This document shows positions 21,801-32,175 of a stretch of DNA of 64,000 nucleotides, one piece after another. A model generated the notes under the pieces. It made no database searches, was not told the origin of the DNA, and worked only from the letters and a program-made list of their open reading frames with translations. How positions within the stretch are numbered: the first letter of the stretch is position 1; every line of letters starts with the position of its first letter. This DNA comes from Symbiodinium microadriaticum. Taxonomy: Eukaryota > Sar > Dinophyceae > Suessiales > Symbiodiniaceae. Position numbers and translations under genes: made by a program. The DNA lies in assembly GCA_001939145.1 (NCBI GenBank), contig LSRX01000850.1, positions 183,379 to 247,378 on the forward strand, given 5' to 3'.

Positions 21801-23384
21801 CTCAGGATTCCTTCCTGTTTGTTCTTAGCATTCACCTGGTCTATGCAGCATACGTCCAGAAAGACTTTAATGCGAGAGCGCCACATGAAGAGCGTTAAGA
21901 CTGCGACGAGGGTGCCGATGACCTGTGCTGAGTCTTCGAACCCGTTGAACCCTGCCTGTACCGTTACAGTAGCCTGTTTGAGGGACCATGGCGAGGGTTG
22001 GGTTTTGGGGTTTATATGGTTTAGGGCTTCGAATTAAGGGGTTTATTTTGTAAGGAGCAATCAAGATTGTCAAGTTTACCGTGTCCAACCCAGAGGCGGT
22101 GCAGAGGAAAGGCAAGCCAAGGTGTTCTCCTCTGCTATTGATTCTATCATCGAGGCGAATGAGCAGCATGCCATTATGCATGAAGGTGTAGACGATGCTG
22201 GCAGCCAGCGTGCCGATTAAACTTGCTGCGAAACCATTCTTGAGGAAGAGCAAGCACAAAACCTTCTGGTAAGGTCGTTTTTGCCAGGAATGCGACCAAA
22301 ATTCATCTATGCGTCCAGTGGCCTTGCTTTTCTTGTGCAGCTTGTCAAGCTTCTGCACGCTGCCAGTCCGGAATGCACTACCAAAAAAGTCTAATGCCTG
22401 ACATGCGTAGATGGATCGCACAAGCTCGGGGCGGACGACCTTCAGGCAGCTTAGGAACGCCGTTCCAACTCAGAAGCTTCCAGGTATGGGCTGGCCAAGG
22501 GGGGCCACCTAAACTCACTACTTGGGGCTTGGGAGGGGCTCCTAAAGTCCCGTACCTTGTGCTCTGACACCCAATTGGTCAAAAACTGCAGCTGCCGATC
22601 TCGGCGCATCTTCTCAGCCGTCTCCTCCTGCTGACGATCATCCACAGAATCCCTGGTCCGTTCTTCAGTGGCGGCTCCGATGGTTTCTTCCATCTCACGG
22701 CCCGGGCTGATGTGGGGCAACCACTCTGAAGGGGTTGTGAACTGGACCTGCTTGTCGAAGAAATGCTGGAAAGATGACAAGTGCTTGCGGCTAAAGCATG
22801 TTGCGCGCTGTCCTGTGAAACTTGACGCCTCAGTGAAAGAAATGCGATGTTCCGCTAGTGAAGTGATACCTCCGAGCCACAAATCACGGGCGCTAGGATT
22901 CAGCGCGTGTTGTGGGAAAATGAAGTGAATACCACGGTGTTTAGGGCTTTGGGTTTTGGTTTCAGAGGGGGTCGGGAAGACCGCATAGCCATTCCTCGAT
23001 CAACCCCAACGCCCCAAAACCCCACAACCAATACAGCCTGAACCCGAAAGCCCGAAAGACCGAGATCAGCTCGTAACCCCCGAAACCCAAACACTGGCAG
23101 CCCCTACCTGGGACAAACACCCGACACGAAGATACCATGGCTCCTGAATCCAGGGATCCTTCATTGAAGGGTCTCCGGAGCAAAAGCTCCAAACCCGAAA
23201 CCCAAGGCCCCACGACGGCCTCCTCCCACATGGCTGGGGTCTTGGCTGTGATGCGCAGGGAGTGAAACTTCAAGGAACCATCCTCGTGAGGATCAGTTGA
23301 AGGCTTATGCTGTTTCGGGTTCAGCTCCTCAGCGAGACGGCATGAGACTGTCGGGGACGAGCCTGTTGATGCGATTATGTCCAA
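18372..23384 (-). CDS. Multi-membrane protein with TIR-like module
   Basis: Exons in reading order: about 23384-23190 (SLKFHSLRITAKTPAMWEEA); about 22890-22558 (HLSSFQHFFDKQVQFTTP, EERTRDSVDDRQQEETAEKM); about 22421-22081 (IDEFWSHSWQKRPYQKVLCL, then FAASLIGTLAASIVYTFM; ends before GTAAAC); about 21960-21710 (VIGTLVAVLTLFMW, VFLDVCCIDQVNAKNKQEGI, LLILWDETYIERLWCV); 21392-20909 (LAVYAGTPAMALLNLEFMNM, VILGAFVVSFYWGVAS, PYIYFLVVFCPVVWAG); 20785-about 20715 (LGVMPATAKVGLYLSSYF); possibly 19226-19075; 19012-18860 (LLRIIQAEQDVTLLAYRAIL); 18742-about 18560 (VCDVLLNLAIVLVMNVCFLA, NPKGWINQYTKDVNLQG); 18465-18372 (LFVTFCIPAAMLFGMPVLVR, TAG). SHSW plus VFLDxxCIDQ and the later ILWDxxYxxRLWCV recall TIR/SEFIR-like folds repeated in dinoflagellate proteomes. 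Several membrane spans. Start not found. Ligand and role unknown. Confidence 0.75.
18800..18850. repeat. CT/GA microsatellite in intron
   Basis: CTCTCT run directly downstream of the donor of the exon ending near 18860. Confidence 0.9.
19416..19960. other. Intron region with strand-ambiguous open frames
   Basis: A plus frame 19547-19903 (GVHFSYAEIEASSANEEEV) and a minus frame 19790-19653 (SVSVGKLRMFPDADPPVQRE) overlap inside a long intron of the TIR-like gene; followed by degenerate AAT/AGT triplets to 19970. Either could be an extra exon; I assign neither. Confidence 0.35.
20209..20530. repeat. Degenerate tandem repeat (TTTTGGAACCAA type)
   Basis: Roughly 20-27 bp units of the kind gcttttggaaccaatttggt, many copies with drift. 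Translated minus frames give Lys/Ser/Pro repeats and are not convincing protein. A different repeat class from the telomere-like one, in an intron of the TIR-like gene. Confidence 0.75.
20786..20908. mobile_element. 123-bp introner-like insertion with TIRs and 12-bp duplication
   Basis: Termini CTTACTGGTGGTT (20786-20798) and AACCACCAGTA (20892-20902) are inverted repeats. The 12-mer ccagtagcctgt stands at 20774-20785 and again at 20897-20908. In the gene (minus) sense, deleting 123 nt rejoins FQFTGYW to LGVMPATAK; reading through reaches a stop. Splicing could use GC or GT at the 5' end and the AG of the duplicated ACAGGC at the 3' end. Confidence 0.85.
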
Positions 23385-23699
23385 GAGGTGTCGTCATCTA
23401 CGACAATATGGCTACCAACCACGGCCTCGGCAAACACCCTCACTGACCTGAATGCACACCTGCACTCCATAAATCACGCCCAAACCAAATACCTTCAACT
23501 CGAAAACTACCCGACTGAACCCGCAACTTCGGCGCACCTCACGCGTGAAAAGGCCATTCACCAAACGATGTCTCGCCAGGGGCTTTAAGCCCTCGAAAGC
23601 CTGCTCGGCGTTATATTCTTACATACAGTTCAATTTGCATGAAACGGCATGTGCACATAAATGTATATAAATGTGAAGATTGATGATTAGTCAACGATA

Positions 23700-24215
23700 G
23701 TGCATCATGGATGCTGCTGCTGTTACTACTGCTTCTCGCTACTACTGCTCGTACTGCTACGACTGCTACTACGACTCCGACTCCACGATTACGAATAGGA
23801 AGACGACGACGACGACGCTCACAACAACACTAACACTAAGACCAACACTAACACGAGCACTGGCTGCACTGGCTGTGAGTGATGGGTTAGAGGCCTCCGA
23901 GACGATCAGCACGTGGAAGTGAGACTCGTCACTCTTCTTTCCGTGCGATTCGTTCACCACCTGGCTCCGACAGTTTGTGCCTTTACTCATTGCGACGTGG
24001 GAATGGGACTGGGGTCCATGGATGTGGTCTGGAAGTCGCATGATTTTCCGTATTATGCTTCGATGCAGAGTCGGACAAGGCCCCAGTCCCCCAAAGCGAC
24101 GATACGATTGCGGCCCAATGTTCCTACTGAGCCTGTCAAGCTCGCCTCTAAACCCCCAAACCTGAAACTGCATGACCTACCACACTCTGCTCCAACTCCA
24201 GACCACTACACGTGA
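23700..24215. other. Region between gene clusters, frames open on both strands
   Basis: 23705-23870 is triplet-repeat-like (ACT/CGA). From 23890 to 24150 a minus frame (LDRLSRNIGPQSYRRFGGLG) and two plus frames are open; none has decisive splice signals. It may hold the first exons of the TIR-like gene. Confidence 0.3.
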
Positions 24216-24417
24216 GCAAACGCCTCAACCCCAGATCCCCCAAGCCCCTAAACCCCGACATTTCCAGTTCTTGAGGCCTCAAGATGCAACGGCCGCAACT
24301 CAGAGGTCAGGCGCTCCTCAATGTGACCCTGCCTCGTAGCGCCCCAAGCTCAGGGTTCTTAATAGAGGTCCGGATTAATGATTGGAAAGTGGTCGGGATT
24401 CATGTGTTTGTTTCAGG

Positions 24418-24668
24418 AGGAATGGGAAAGGTTTATTCATGTAGATGGGTTGCAGAGTCCAGAAAACTACAGCCCATGCTCTGCCTTGAGATCACGGGAC
24501 CTTTTCATGCTCCAGTTTGCCGAACATGTATGTTACCATTTCGCATGGCTTCATGAAAACTCACAGCTCTACCATGTTATCTCCCACACAGTGGACGAAA
24601 TATCAATTTGTTATCCATGGCCCTTGGAAGTTCGAACCACACTTACATTCTCGTGGCCAACGAAGTAG
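24418..24668 (+). CDS. Possible plus-strand exon, unknown function
   Basis: Follows a good acceptor (catgtgtttgtttcag) and reads EEWERFIHVDGLQSPENYSP, DLFMLQFAEHVCYHFAWLHE and HTVDEISICYPWPLEVRT before TAG. Minus frames are interrupted here. One of few plus-strand candidates; lower GC than minus exons. Confidence 0.4.
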
Positions 24669-24911
24669 TCGGGGACGAAGCTGCTCTGATGGCTTCAATT
24701 TTTGGTCTTAATCTTTTGCTAGGCAGTGCTTCTTCGAGGTTCGAAATCAGGTGGTGAGTCTGAACATGCGTTGAATCCGTGGATCGGCAACATGTCCAAC
24801 TATTTACAAACTACCATGTTGTTCTATACTCTTGCATTGCATCACATCACACACGAGACTCTCTCTTCTTCAATACAACTCTTTTCTGAAGATCACTGTT
24901 GCCCTTGACCT

Positions 24912-25004
24912 GCTGAGCACGCAGCACTGGCCCACGGAAGGGCGCGGAGAAGAGCCTCTGCTGTGCGAAGACTCCCATGCTCGGATGCCTTGGGATCCTG
25001 CCGG
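24912..25004 (-). CDS. Internal exon, unknown function
   Basis: Opens after CCCTTCCCGGCAG and ends CTCAGCAG followed by GTCAAGG. Reads DPKASEHGSLRTAEALLRAL then PWASAACSA. The preceding intron is CCCTAAA-like in sense. GC-rich third positions. Confidence 0.6.
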
Positions 25005-25541
25005 GAAGGGTTGCGGCGTTTCAGGCTTCGGGTGCTTGGTGCTTGTGATTTCATTTGCCGGACATGGCAAAACGGAGCCCGCATGGAAGTAAAGTTTGAA
25101 CTCTACCGAGCCAGGCTTCAGGGTGTTCCGCTGATTCGATCAAGCATTTGCAATGCGAGTTAGCTGAGCTCGTGGCCAAGTGCACCGGCCGAGAACCCTC
25201 GTGGTATGTGGCCGGCAGGTGGCCTCTCGCAAAGGCTTATCGAGGATGACTGGGTTGGGTTTGCGTAAGGCGGGTACTCACAATCCGAAAAAGAAGGAAA
25301 GACGGTAATGGTTTATGAGGGAGTGCTTAGGCTCCCATGGCAACTGCTGCATCCGAGCGACTAGCCACCGCCGCATCGCGCTCTACAGTCGATGTTGGCT
25401 GTGTTGTTCAGAGTTCAGAAATGCCCATGCAGCTACGATCACAGGACACTGAACCGCAATCCCGATCCTGATCCTGGTGATCTGCCGCACAATGAAGGCC
25501 GACAGCTGCAGAACTCGACATGTGAAAGAGACGGCCCAAGC

Positions 25542-25569
<28 letters not shown>

Positions 25570-25572
<3 letters not shown>

Positions 25573-25668
25573 AGGTTGGTGCCGTGAAACCGGAGCGAGG
25601 TGCAGCGGCGCGTATTTTTGCCGCTATCTCATCTGTGACTGCCCCGGCATCTCCTGGATCTTGCTTGG
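25570..25668 (-). CDS. Internal exon, unknown function
   Basis: After TTGGTCCCGCAG the frame reads FHTKPPKQDPGDAGAVTDEI and AAKIRAAAPRSGFT. A GA/CT microsatellite (25539-25568) follows it. Confidence 0.6.
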
Positions 25669-25723
25669 GAGGTTTCGTGTGGAACTGCGGGACCAACAGA
25701 GGAGGTCAGCTCGCAGGCAACGT

Positions 25724-25945
25724 AGTATATACAATATACTATAGTTACTATAATATACAATGACATGCCTTAATATACTGCAATATACTATAATATACTA
25801 AGATATACTGTTATATACTACAGTATACTTCAATGTACTATGATATACTACAATAGACTACAACATAAAATATATACTGTGATATACAATAATATATACA
25901 ATATATTACAAGATACCATGATATACTATAGAATATACTACACTG
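25724..25945. repeat. Degenerate AATATACTR tandem repeat
   Basis: About 20 drifting 9-11 bp units of the kind ataatatacta. The same repeat recurs at 26436-26545. Confidence 0.85.
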
Positions 25946-25984
25946 CCCAGACTCCTCTGTGAAGAGATCGTCGTCTGGCGTCAC

Positions 25985-26330
25985 CTGTCACTGTCGGCGG
26001 TGGAAGAGTGTGGCAGAAAGGGCGCAGGAGAGGATGAGCGAGCAGGTGAAGCGGGGCTTCAAGGAGTTTCGGATCACTTTGGATTAGAGATTCTATTTCC
26101 TTTCGTAGAGATGAGCTTCCAAGCAATTCAGCGGACACTTCGGCGCAGGTTTAGCATAGCAGTCGCGACGGCAGACTGTCGAAGGGAGAAGAGACTCCAT
26201 CTAACTGAGGGCTTCTGCTTCTGCGATCTAGGATCTGGGCCTGCTTCCAACGTGCTATCATGGTCTTCACCGCCGAAGAGGTCTGAAATGAAGTTGCACC
26301 CTGCCTCGCCGATGTCTAGCCGAAGGTTCT
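25985..26330 (-). CDS. Exon region, unknown function
   Basis: Reading order: about 26330-26150 (LRLDIGEAGCNFISDLFGGE, SLFSLRQSAVATAMLNLRR) and 26144-25990 (VSAELLGSSSLRKEIESLIQ, LLEAPLHLLAHPLLRPFCHT). Both are very protein-like but in different frames that overlap by a few codons, so a splice or a frame change lies near 26150. The second ends near GTGACAG/GTGACG. A plus frame of 136 codons is also open here but less convincing. Confidence 0.55.
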
Positions 26331-26435
26331 TGCCTCAATCTCTGCAGGCTTCAGATGAGGGATACCAAACTGGGGGGGGAGCCGGGGCCAGGGGATGCAA
26401 ACAAGAATAGATCCAAGCCAGACACCCTACCAATT

Positions 26436-26545
26436 TTATATAATATGCGATGATATACTGTAACATACTCTAATATACCAGAATATGCCGCAACATACTA
26501 TAACACACCATGATATACCATAATATACTATAATGTAATATACAC
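26436..26545. repeat. Second tract of AATATACTR repeat
   Basis: Same unit type as 25724-25945, including variants with cacacc and atgcc interruptions. Confidence 0.8.
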
Positions 26546-26549
26546 CCTG

Positions 26550-26635
26550 CCCTGCTTCAGTTGAGGGGTGCCTTCCGGAAGCCCTTGAAACAGCCTCAGC
26601 ACATGGGCTCCACTTTAGGCTATTACTGGCTAGGC
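26550..26635 (-). CDS. Short exon candidate
   Basis: Minus frame reads LASNSLKWSPCAEAVSRASG then RHPSTEAGQG. Open and well composed; splice ends uncertain. Confidence 0.4.
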
Positions 26636-27044
26636 TTCTGGAAATCATGGCACCAGACCCTAATTACTCTGGTTCAGCGTTGAGGGCAAGTTTGGTGCGG
26701 ATTTGGGGAACCCTCAACTCTAGACTCCAATTCTCTTCTCAGTCCTCGTCCTCCACACCCAACCGAATCCTCGCTTTCGCCCGACCTTCTCCTGTACTGA
26801 ACTCTGAACCTCGAATGGCTCAGCACTCCACATACCTGGGACCAGGAACCTACCAACCCAGCTCGTCAGGGCTCTGAGAATCAAGATTGAGGATTTCGGG
26901 CCTGGTGGCTCTGATTGGAGCCTTCACCCTTCGAAACGGGCATCTGGAGAGTCGAGGCCCGCAACCCCCACATCCCAGATCCCCAACCCAACCCCTGAGC
27001 CACGAGCACAAGCCTTCGAGCTCCCAGGCCTGAGTTGCAAAGAA

Positions 27045-27168
27045 AGTGTGGGGTTCAGGGGCTTAGGGTTTAGGGGTTTAGGGTTTAGGGGTTCAGGGGC
27101 TTAGGGTTTAGGGGTTTAGGGTTTAGGGGTTCAGGGGCTTAGGGTTTAGGGGTTCAGAGCTTGAGGTT
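27045..27168. repeat. Higher-order TTTAGGG-like array
   Basis: Three tandem copies of a unit of roughly 45 bp itself built of TTTAGGG, TTTAGGGG and TTCAGGGG units. Confidence 0.9.
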
Positions 27169-27199
27169 TAAGGAACGGCTGCACTGCCAATCCCAACCC

Positions 27200-27600
27200 A
27201 AGCCGGTACACCCGACACGCTATTCTTGCCAGCCACCGTATTGTGGTTGTCATGTTTGCTACCAGTGTGGCAAGTAGCGGTGAGTAGCGGCCTTAGTGTC
27301 GATGCAGTACCTGTCTGTCGAGGAAGTTCCTGTTCCTTTGTCTTCGTACGACTCTGGTGCAGTACCTACTTGCCTGCACCACGAAGAACCAGATACAAGA
27401 GAGATAAGTTTTGGTTTCTGGGAAAAAGACACACACCTTTTCCCAAACTGCAGTCTCGGAAAAAAAACAACAATAGCCCAGGCTCTAAACCAAGAAACCC
27501 CAAGCCCCTAAACCCTAAACCCCTGTATTTTCCGAAGCACTGAGCCGGCTTGGACTGCAGGGTCCTTATTTCCTCATGCGATCTGCTCCACACTGACACA
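27200..27600. other. Coding-like stretch, strand unresolved
   Basis: Plus frames read YLSVEEVPVPLSSYDSGAVP and others; the minus strand is open too (VGTAPESYEDKGTGTSSTD; HEEIRTLQSKPAQCFGKY). C-rich repeat sits at 27480-27530. Confidence 0.3.
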
Positions 27601-27804
27601 ACTCCTAAGTCCTAAGCCCTCACGGCCTCAATGTAAAGACCTCCCACACGTGAATAATAATAGTAACACTAGTAATAAGAATACTAATAGTAATGCTAGT
27701 ACTAATAGTAATAAGCATACTAGAAACAATAACTAATCAATCATGATACGACTAGCAATACATGCTTCAACCCTGAACCCACTGCCCTCAGGGCCGAAGC
27801 ACCT

Positions 27805-27880
27805 GCCGCGAGCTTTTGAGCTGCGCCATGGCGCGTGTGGCGGCTGCGGTGTAGGTCGCTCGTTCTGAGGCAAAGGATTC
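27805..27880 (-). CDS. Short internal exon
   Basis: Minus frame reads ERATYTAAATRAMAQLKSSR and stops at CGGCAG followed by GTGCTTC. Between C-rich and G-rich repeat blocks. Unknown family. Confidence 0.6.
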
Positions 27881-27897
27881 AGTCAAAGGCTTCGGGG

Positions 27898-28005
27898 CTT
27901 TAGGGCTTAGGGCTTAGGTTAAGGGTTTAGGGGTTTAGGGGTTTAGGGGTTTAGGGGTTTAGGGGTTTAGGGGTTTAGGGGTTTGGGGTTTAGGAAACCG
28001 GGGGT
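27898..28005. repeat. TTTAGGGG octamer array
   Basis: About eight tandem TTTAGGGG units plus TTTAGGG variants. Confidence 0.92.
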
Positions 28006-28202
28006 TTGGTTCGGTTTTTTTTGGAGAGGGGAGCTTTCGGGTTTCGGCACACTAGCAAATAGGTCGTGGGGACTCGGATTTGGCGGTGATCTAGGGGCCT
28101 TCAGGCAGCAGCCCAGTGCCTAGCTATTCCGTGGAGTCAAGGACATCCCGAGAAAACATAACATGTATGCATACATAACATGTATGCAATGATACACAGA
28201 TA

Positions 28203-28236
28203 GTACACATAGATAGATAGATAGATAGATAGATAC
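28203..28236. repeat. GATA microsatellite
   Basis: Tandem GATA units. A second GATA then GA tract lies at 29199-29260. Confidence 0.9.
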
Positions 28237-28927
28237 ACACACACATGCGGGCACACATACACAGATGCTTCCAAGATCTTCTATTCACCGTCCCCACGAA
28301 TACTTGACGACGGCCAGCGACTATGGTCCTCTGTCTCGGAACAAGCTATGCTGTGAACCGCTTGCAAAGACCATCGCCACCTGGAAAGACCAGGACTGCT
28401 AGTATTGTTGAATTATGAGTTTCAATCCCAATATCTCTCTTCTTCCATACCCCTATCCATACCAGCAACGCCGGCAAGTTCTGTTTGTTCATATTTGCCT
28501 ACACCAAATCCTAAAGCATCTGCCTTCGAAGACGCACTAAGAGGATCCCCCCCTAAAAAAACAATGAAACTGAAACTAAAGCGCAAACCCTAAAGCCCAA
28601 ACCCTGAAAAGCCCTGGCCTCCTGATGCTTTCACGCTCTGGGCGGTTAGCGGCCTAAGGGTTGAGGGTGTAGGGTTACTCGAGTTTGTTTGGTCGTTCGT
28701 AGGGCTGTGTGTTTTAGGGTCTTTGGGGTTTTCAGTGGTTTTTAGGGTTCTGGTGGGAAAATGGCGGGCCTTAAGGCTAGAGCCTGATTTCCGGAACAGG
28801 AAGCTCACTGTTCTGAATGTCATTTATGCCTTTTTCATTTGTACCAAACCCGCGATGCAAGCCGCCCGCTTGCAAGGAATCGTCATGTAGTGTCAAGAGG
28901 TATGCTTAGCTTGTGCAGGCTCTGTCA

Positions 28928-29040
28928 TATGAAGTCCTTGATAACCCGGTCATGAAAGGATTTGGTTGAAGGCAGCTGCTTCTTCTGCGGCTGGGGGCAC
29001 TCGGAACAATCAATTGTTCTGGCAAGCGGCCAAGATCCCA
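28928..29040 (-). CDS. Possible terminal exon
   Basis: Minus frame reads CSECPQPQKKQLPSTKSFHD then RVIKDFI and TGA. Lysine-rich. No acceptor chosen with confidence. Confidence 0.4.
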
Positions 29041-29198
29041 TAACATCACCACAGTGCCTAATTGGATGTATGACCCTGAACCGCCCTAAACTCTAAACCA
29101 CTGATCGGACTGCTGGAGCAGTCTGGAGATCTGGGAGAAAGTATGCCGGATCTCTGATTGTTGTGTTTCAACCAGCTATTCAAATTTCTATCCTTACT

Positions 29199-29223
29199 TA
29201 TAGATAGATAGATAGATGGATAG

Positions 29224-29260
<37 letters not shown>

Positions 29261-29262
29261 TT
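29199..29262. repeat. GATA/GA microsatellite
   Basis: GATA units followed by GAGAGA. Confidence 0.9.
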
Positions 29263-29396
29263 TCAATGTTGTTGCGAACATTTTGATTTAAGTTTGGTGT
29301 ATTTTTAAAAGTTCAACTCGTTTGTGCATTTATTCGTCCTTGCAATACTAATACGTCTTTACTTACTTTGCTGCTCCTTACGCGGTGAGTTCAGGC

Positions 29397-29462
29397 CCCG
29401 CACCGAAGAGCCGCGCACAGCTCCACAGGCGCAAGGGTCTCCAGGGCCTTCGCCAGGCCTTT
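29397..29462 (-). CDS. Short internal exon
   Basis: Opens after CCTAAAG, reads LAKALETLAPVELCAALR and ends before GTGCGG. GC-rich codons; helical look similar to the HPR-type exons elsewhere. Confidence 0.55.
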
Positions 29463-29695
29463 AGGGCGCTTTCTCAAAGGAGTTTGGGTGATTTGGAGGT
29501 TGCTAGTTGGAGCTTCAGCGTGCGGGGTGCAGACTCGGGTGGCCTGCATCTTGGAGGGTTAAGCTTTGGAAGATTTTCGGGATGCCATCGGCATCGTATT
29601 TAAGTACCAGGACCATCAGCATCAGTAGCGCCGCCGGCACCGCCATGGGAAACGGCACCGGCATCAGGCGTCAGCATCAGCATCAAGATCACTAT

Positions 29696-30230
29696 CAGAG
29701 GCCAGCATCATCAGTAACATTATGCAACATCATCATCACCAATCGCACCGTCTTCGTGCCCACTGCGATGAGAGCGGTCGTTGTCGTCGTCGTCGTCGCA
29801 TCATCATCATCAGCATCATCATCAGCAGCAGCAGCACTGTGCCCCTGGCACGAGTTCAATTGGCCGTGCACAACCTGCGTACCCAAGCCAAGGCATCTGC
29901 TGCTGCCGATGACACCTCCCACAAGCCGCGAACCCACCCCAGGGAATACGTCTTCTCATTTCGCCGCCCACAGGGCCAGAGCAGCATTGGTTTTGGGCAG
30001 TGTACACAGTACATGACCCTACCATGCCCTTCACCTGGAAGCCTTCCATTACACGACACAGAGCCGACGAGGTCCCCGCTCGCCACGAGGGGAGGCGGAG
30101 GGCTCTGCCCCAACGCCTTCCAGGGCCAATCTGGGGCTGCAACTATTCCACCGCCGCGCGTGGACCAGTTCAACGTGTCTACATCAAGCAACCACTCCGA
30201 TCACGCACACCGTACTAGTACGGCCTTCTA
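29696..30230. CDS. Long open region, minus favoured
   Basis: Minus 30191-29856 reads LNWSTRGGGIVAAPDWPWKA, LPGEGHGRVMYCVHCPKP and SLGWVRGLWEVSSAAADALA. The plus strand is also open over 29720-30231 (QLAVHNLRTQAKASAAADDT; NVSTSSNHSDHAHRTSTAF, TAA). Neighbouring exons on both sides read minus with good splice signals, which tips me to minus. 29760-29835 is a degenerate GTC/ATC triplet run. Confidence 0.4.
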
Positions 30231-30264
30231 AGTCTCCTAATGCTTCTCCTGATGCGCCGATGCA

Positions 30265-30579
30265 CCTGCTACTTTTTCCGGCAGAAAACCAATGGCGAGC
30301 TTTTGCCGCACAGTGAAAAGCCTGAACATGCGTCGAATCATCCCCTGTCTCGAAGACCCAGAGAGGCCTCTGGAGTCCGAGACATCTACAGTACGGGGGT
30401 GGTGGACTTTTGGTTTCTGGTTTAGGGATTCGGACACATGCCCATCAGCAAAGCTAGGAGCTCAGACAATGCCCAAAGAGCCGCTGGTCCATCCGCACGG
30501 CAGAGAGCGAACAGAAGTGGGCATATGGGATGAGAACGAGGTGCCAGACGGAATCCGTCCAAACACCTCTGCAGGGGAC
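30265..30579 (-). CDS. Two internal exons, unknown function
   Basis: First exon 30579-about 30437 opens after GTCCCCTGCAG and reads CLDGFRLAPRSHPICPLLFA then RADGPAALWALSELLALLMG. Second exon 30344-30263 opens after GAGACAG and reads RRMFRLFTVRQKLAIGFLPE to TAGCAG/GTGCAT. The intron before the first is CCCTAAA-like in sense. The plus strand is open too (a 100-codon frame from 30292), but its splice context is poorer. Confidence 0.5.
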
Positions 30580-30779
30580 GTTTTGGTAGCTTGAGGCCCC
30601 CTTTGTCCTTTGCATGGAAAACGGTGGGATTTAAAGTAGGTTTTGGATCTACGATTTAGCGTGTAGCTCGGGCTTTAGGTCGTCTGCAATAGCGAAACCT
30701 CCTTGTAACACCAATAATACAGCCGTGCTAGCAACGGCCTTGCCAAGCAACTGCGGCAAGACTAAAGCTAGAAAGCTCC

Positions 30780-31265
30780 GAACTCAACTTGTCCAAGTAC
30801 CCTAAACACTAAACCCTACCCCCCAGGCCCTAGACCTCAAAAAGAGTATCATCCACCACGACCCTCTCCAGTCTGAGTCAAGGTTGCCCGGTCTTCCATC
30901 CCACATAGCCGTGGCCCAAAAGTCTGATCTTCTAATCTTTCCCCCCAGCCTCCTGCAGGTTCCGAAGCCCAAACCCAACTCCCCCGACTGCACACCTCAA
31001 ACGTCCAAACCTTAGAACCCATAAACCGCAACCCCAAAGTCCTAGACTCCCAACCCTAACCCGAACCCACCCCTTTCGCTCAGGTTGTTCGCATCAACCC
31101 AATAAAAGCCCTAAGCCCACCAAAGCACCAAATCCCAACTCCTAAACCCCCCAAAACCCAAATCACAGAAACAAAGCCCTGAACCCCTCAACCACGAACC
31201 CTACATCCTAGACCCCCAAAACCCAAAACATACACTCCTAAATCAAAATCCGAAATCCTACACTC
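30780..31265. repeat. CCCTAAA-like blocks around a doubtful exon
   Basis: C-rich repeat at 30795-30840 and 30965-31265. The island 30845-30958 reads RLEDQTFGPRLCGMEDRATL on minus; support is weak. Confidence 0.45.
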
Positions 31266-31269
31266 CTGA

Positions 31270-31358
31270 CCTAGGGGATCGAACTGGAAGAGCGCGAAGC
31301 CGAACAGGATAGCACCACCAGCCGGCCAGACGCAGTGGTCCTCTGCGGAGCTTTTCGG
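31270..31358 (-). CDS. Membrane-spanning exon
   Basis: Minus frame reads EDHCVWPAGGAILFGFALFQ then FDP. The hydrophobic run looks like a membrane span. Flanked by C-rich repeat on the left and G-rich on the right. Confidence 0.6.
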
Positions 31359-31364
31359 GAGGCT

Positions 31365-31600
31365 CAAGGCTTCAGGGCTTTGGGTTTTGTGGCTTAGGGC
31401 TGGGGGTTTGGCGATTCATGGTACAGGGGTTTAGAGGTCTAGGGCTTTGGGGGCGTAGGCTTTAGGGTTCAGGGCTTTGGGGTTTAGGGGTTGCGGGAGA
31501 TAGCTTCTAGTTTAGAGTTGGGGTCTGGGATTTAGGTATACTTTTTGGAGTTTACGCAGGGCTTAGAGTTTAGGAGTTTAGGTCCTGATCCCCTGAAAAC
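31365..31600. repeat. TTTAGGG-like block
   Basis: Degenerate G-rich repeat from 31370 to 31590, matched by C-rich sequence at 31655-31745; together they fill the intron between the two membrane exons at 31270 and 31760. Confidence 0.75.
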
Positions 31601-31759
31601 CGTAGTGGGAATGTCAACGAATCCTGAGTGGCCTTTCTTCGGAAGCCGGTTTTGCATGTAAGCCCCCAAGCCGAAACCCCAAAGCCTGAATCCCTGAACC
31701 CTGGCCCCCGAAACCTTTATCCCTCAACCATAAACATGCCCTACACCTTCAAACTCTGC

Positions 31760-31833
31760 GGCCGCAGGTCCAGGGATTCCCGGTAGAAGAGCATGGGCAG
31801 GAGCCCATAGAGAATGCCTGGGATCTGAAAAGC
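31760..31833 (-). CDS. Membrane-spanning exon
   Basis: Opens after CTTTTCAG and reads IPGILYGLLPMLFYRESLDL then RP before a possible donor. Likely the same membrane protein as 31270-31358, with which it reads in order. Confidence 0.65.
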
Positions 31834-31979
31834 CTCTGAGGCTATGGTTCAGGGCCATTTCGGTTGTTGCAAGCTCCAGCTCCCACGACGCTAACAAGAT
31901 ATAGGGGCCCTAATGATTTGAATGGGGTTTGGAAATTACGCCAAAGCTGTGTTAAAACTAGAAAAAGAATTCTATCGCT

Positions 31980-32175
31980 AGGACAATATCCGCGGCCCCT
32001 GCCAACAAGGCCCCGCGCCAACCTTTATTTGATTTAGGGCTCGCCAATACCACACAACATATGCAGACTCCGGAGGCCGTTCAGCCTTGTCAGTCGTGTC
32101 CTGACACCCATTATCGGGAAGAAGCACTGCTGGCCACATAAGGTTCCGGAAAGCGGTCCGCATCAGCCCAAGCAT
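31980..32175 (-). CDS. Exon, unknown function
   Basis: Minus frame reads TAFRNLMWPAVLLPDNGCQD, TTDKAERPPESAYVVWYWRA and TAG near 31978. Frames on plus are poor. It overlaps nothing else; a dispersed motif (GGGGCCCTAATGATTTGAAT) lies just to its left at 31902. Confidence 0.5.
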
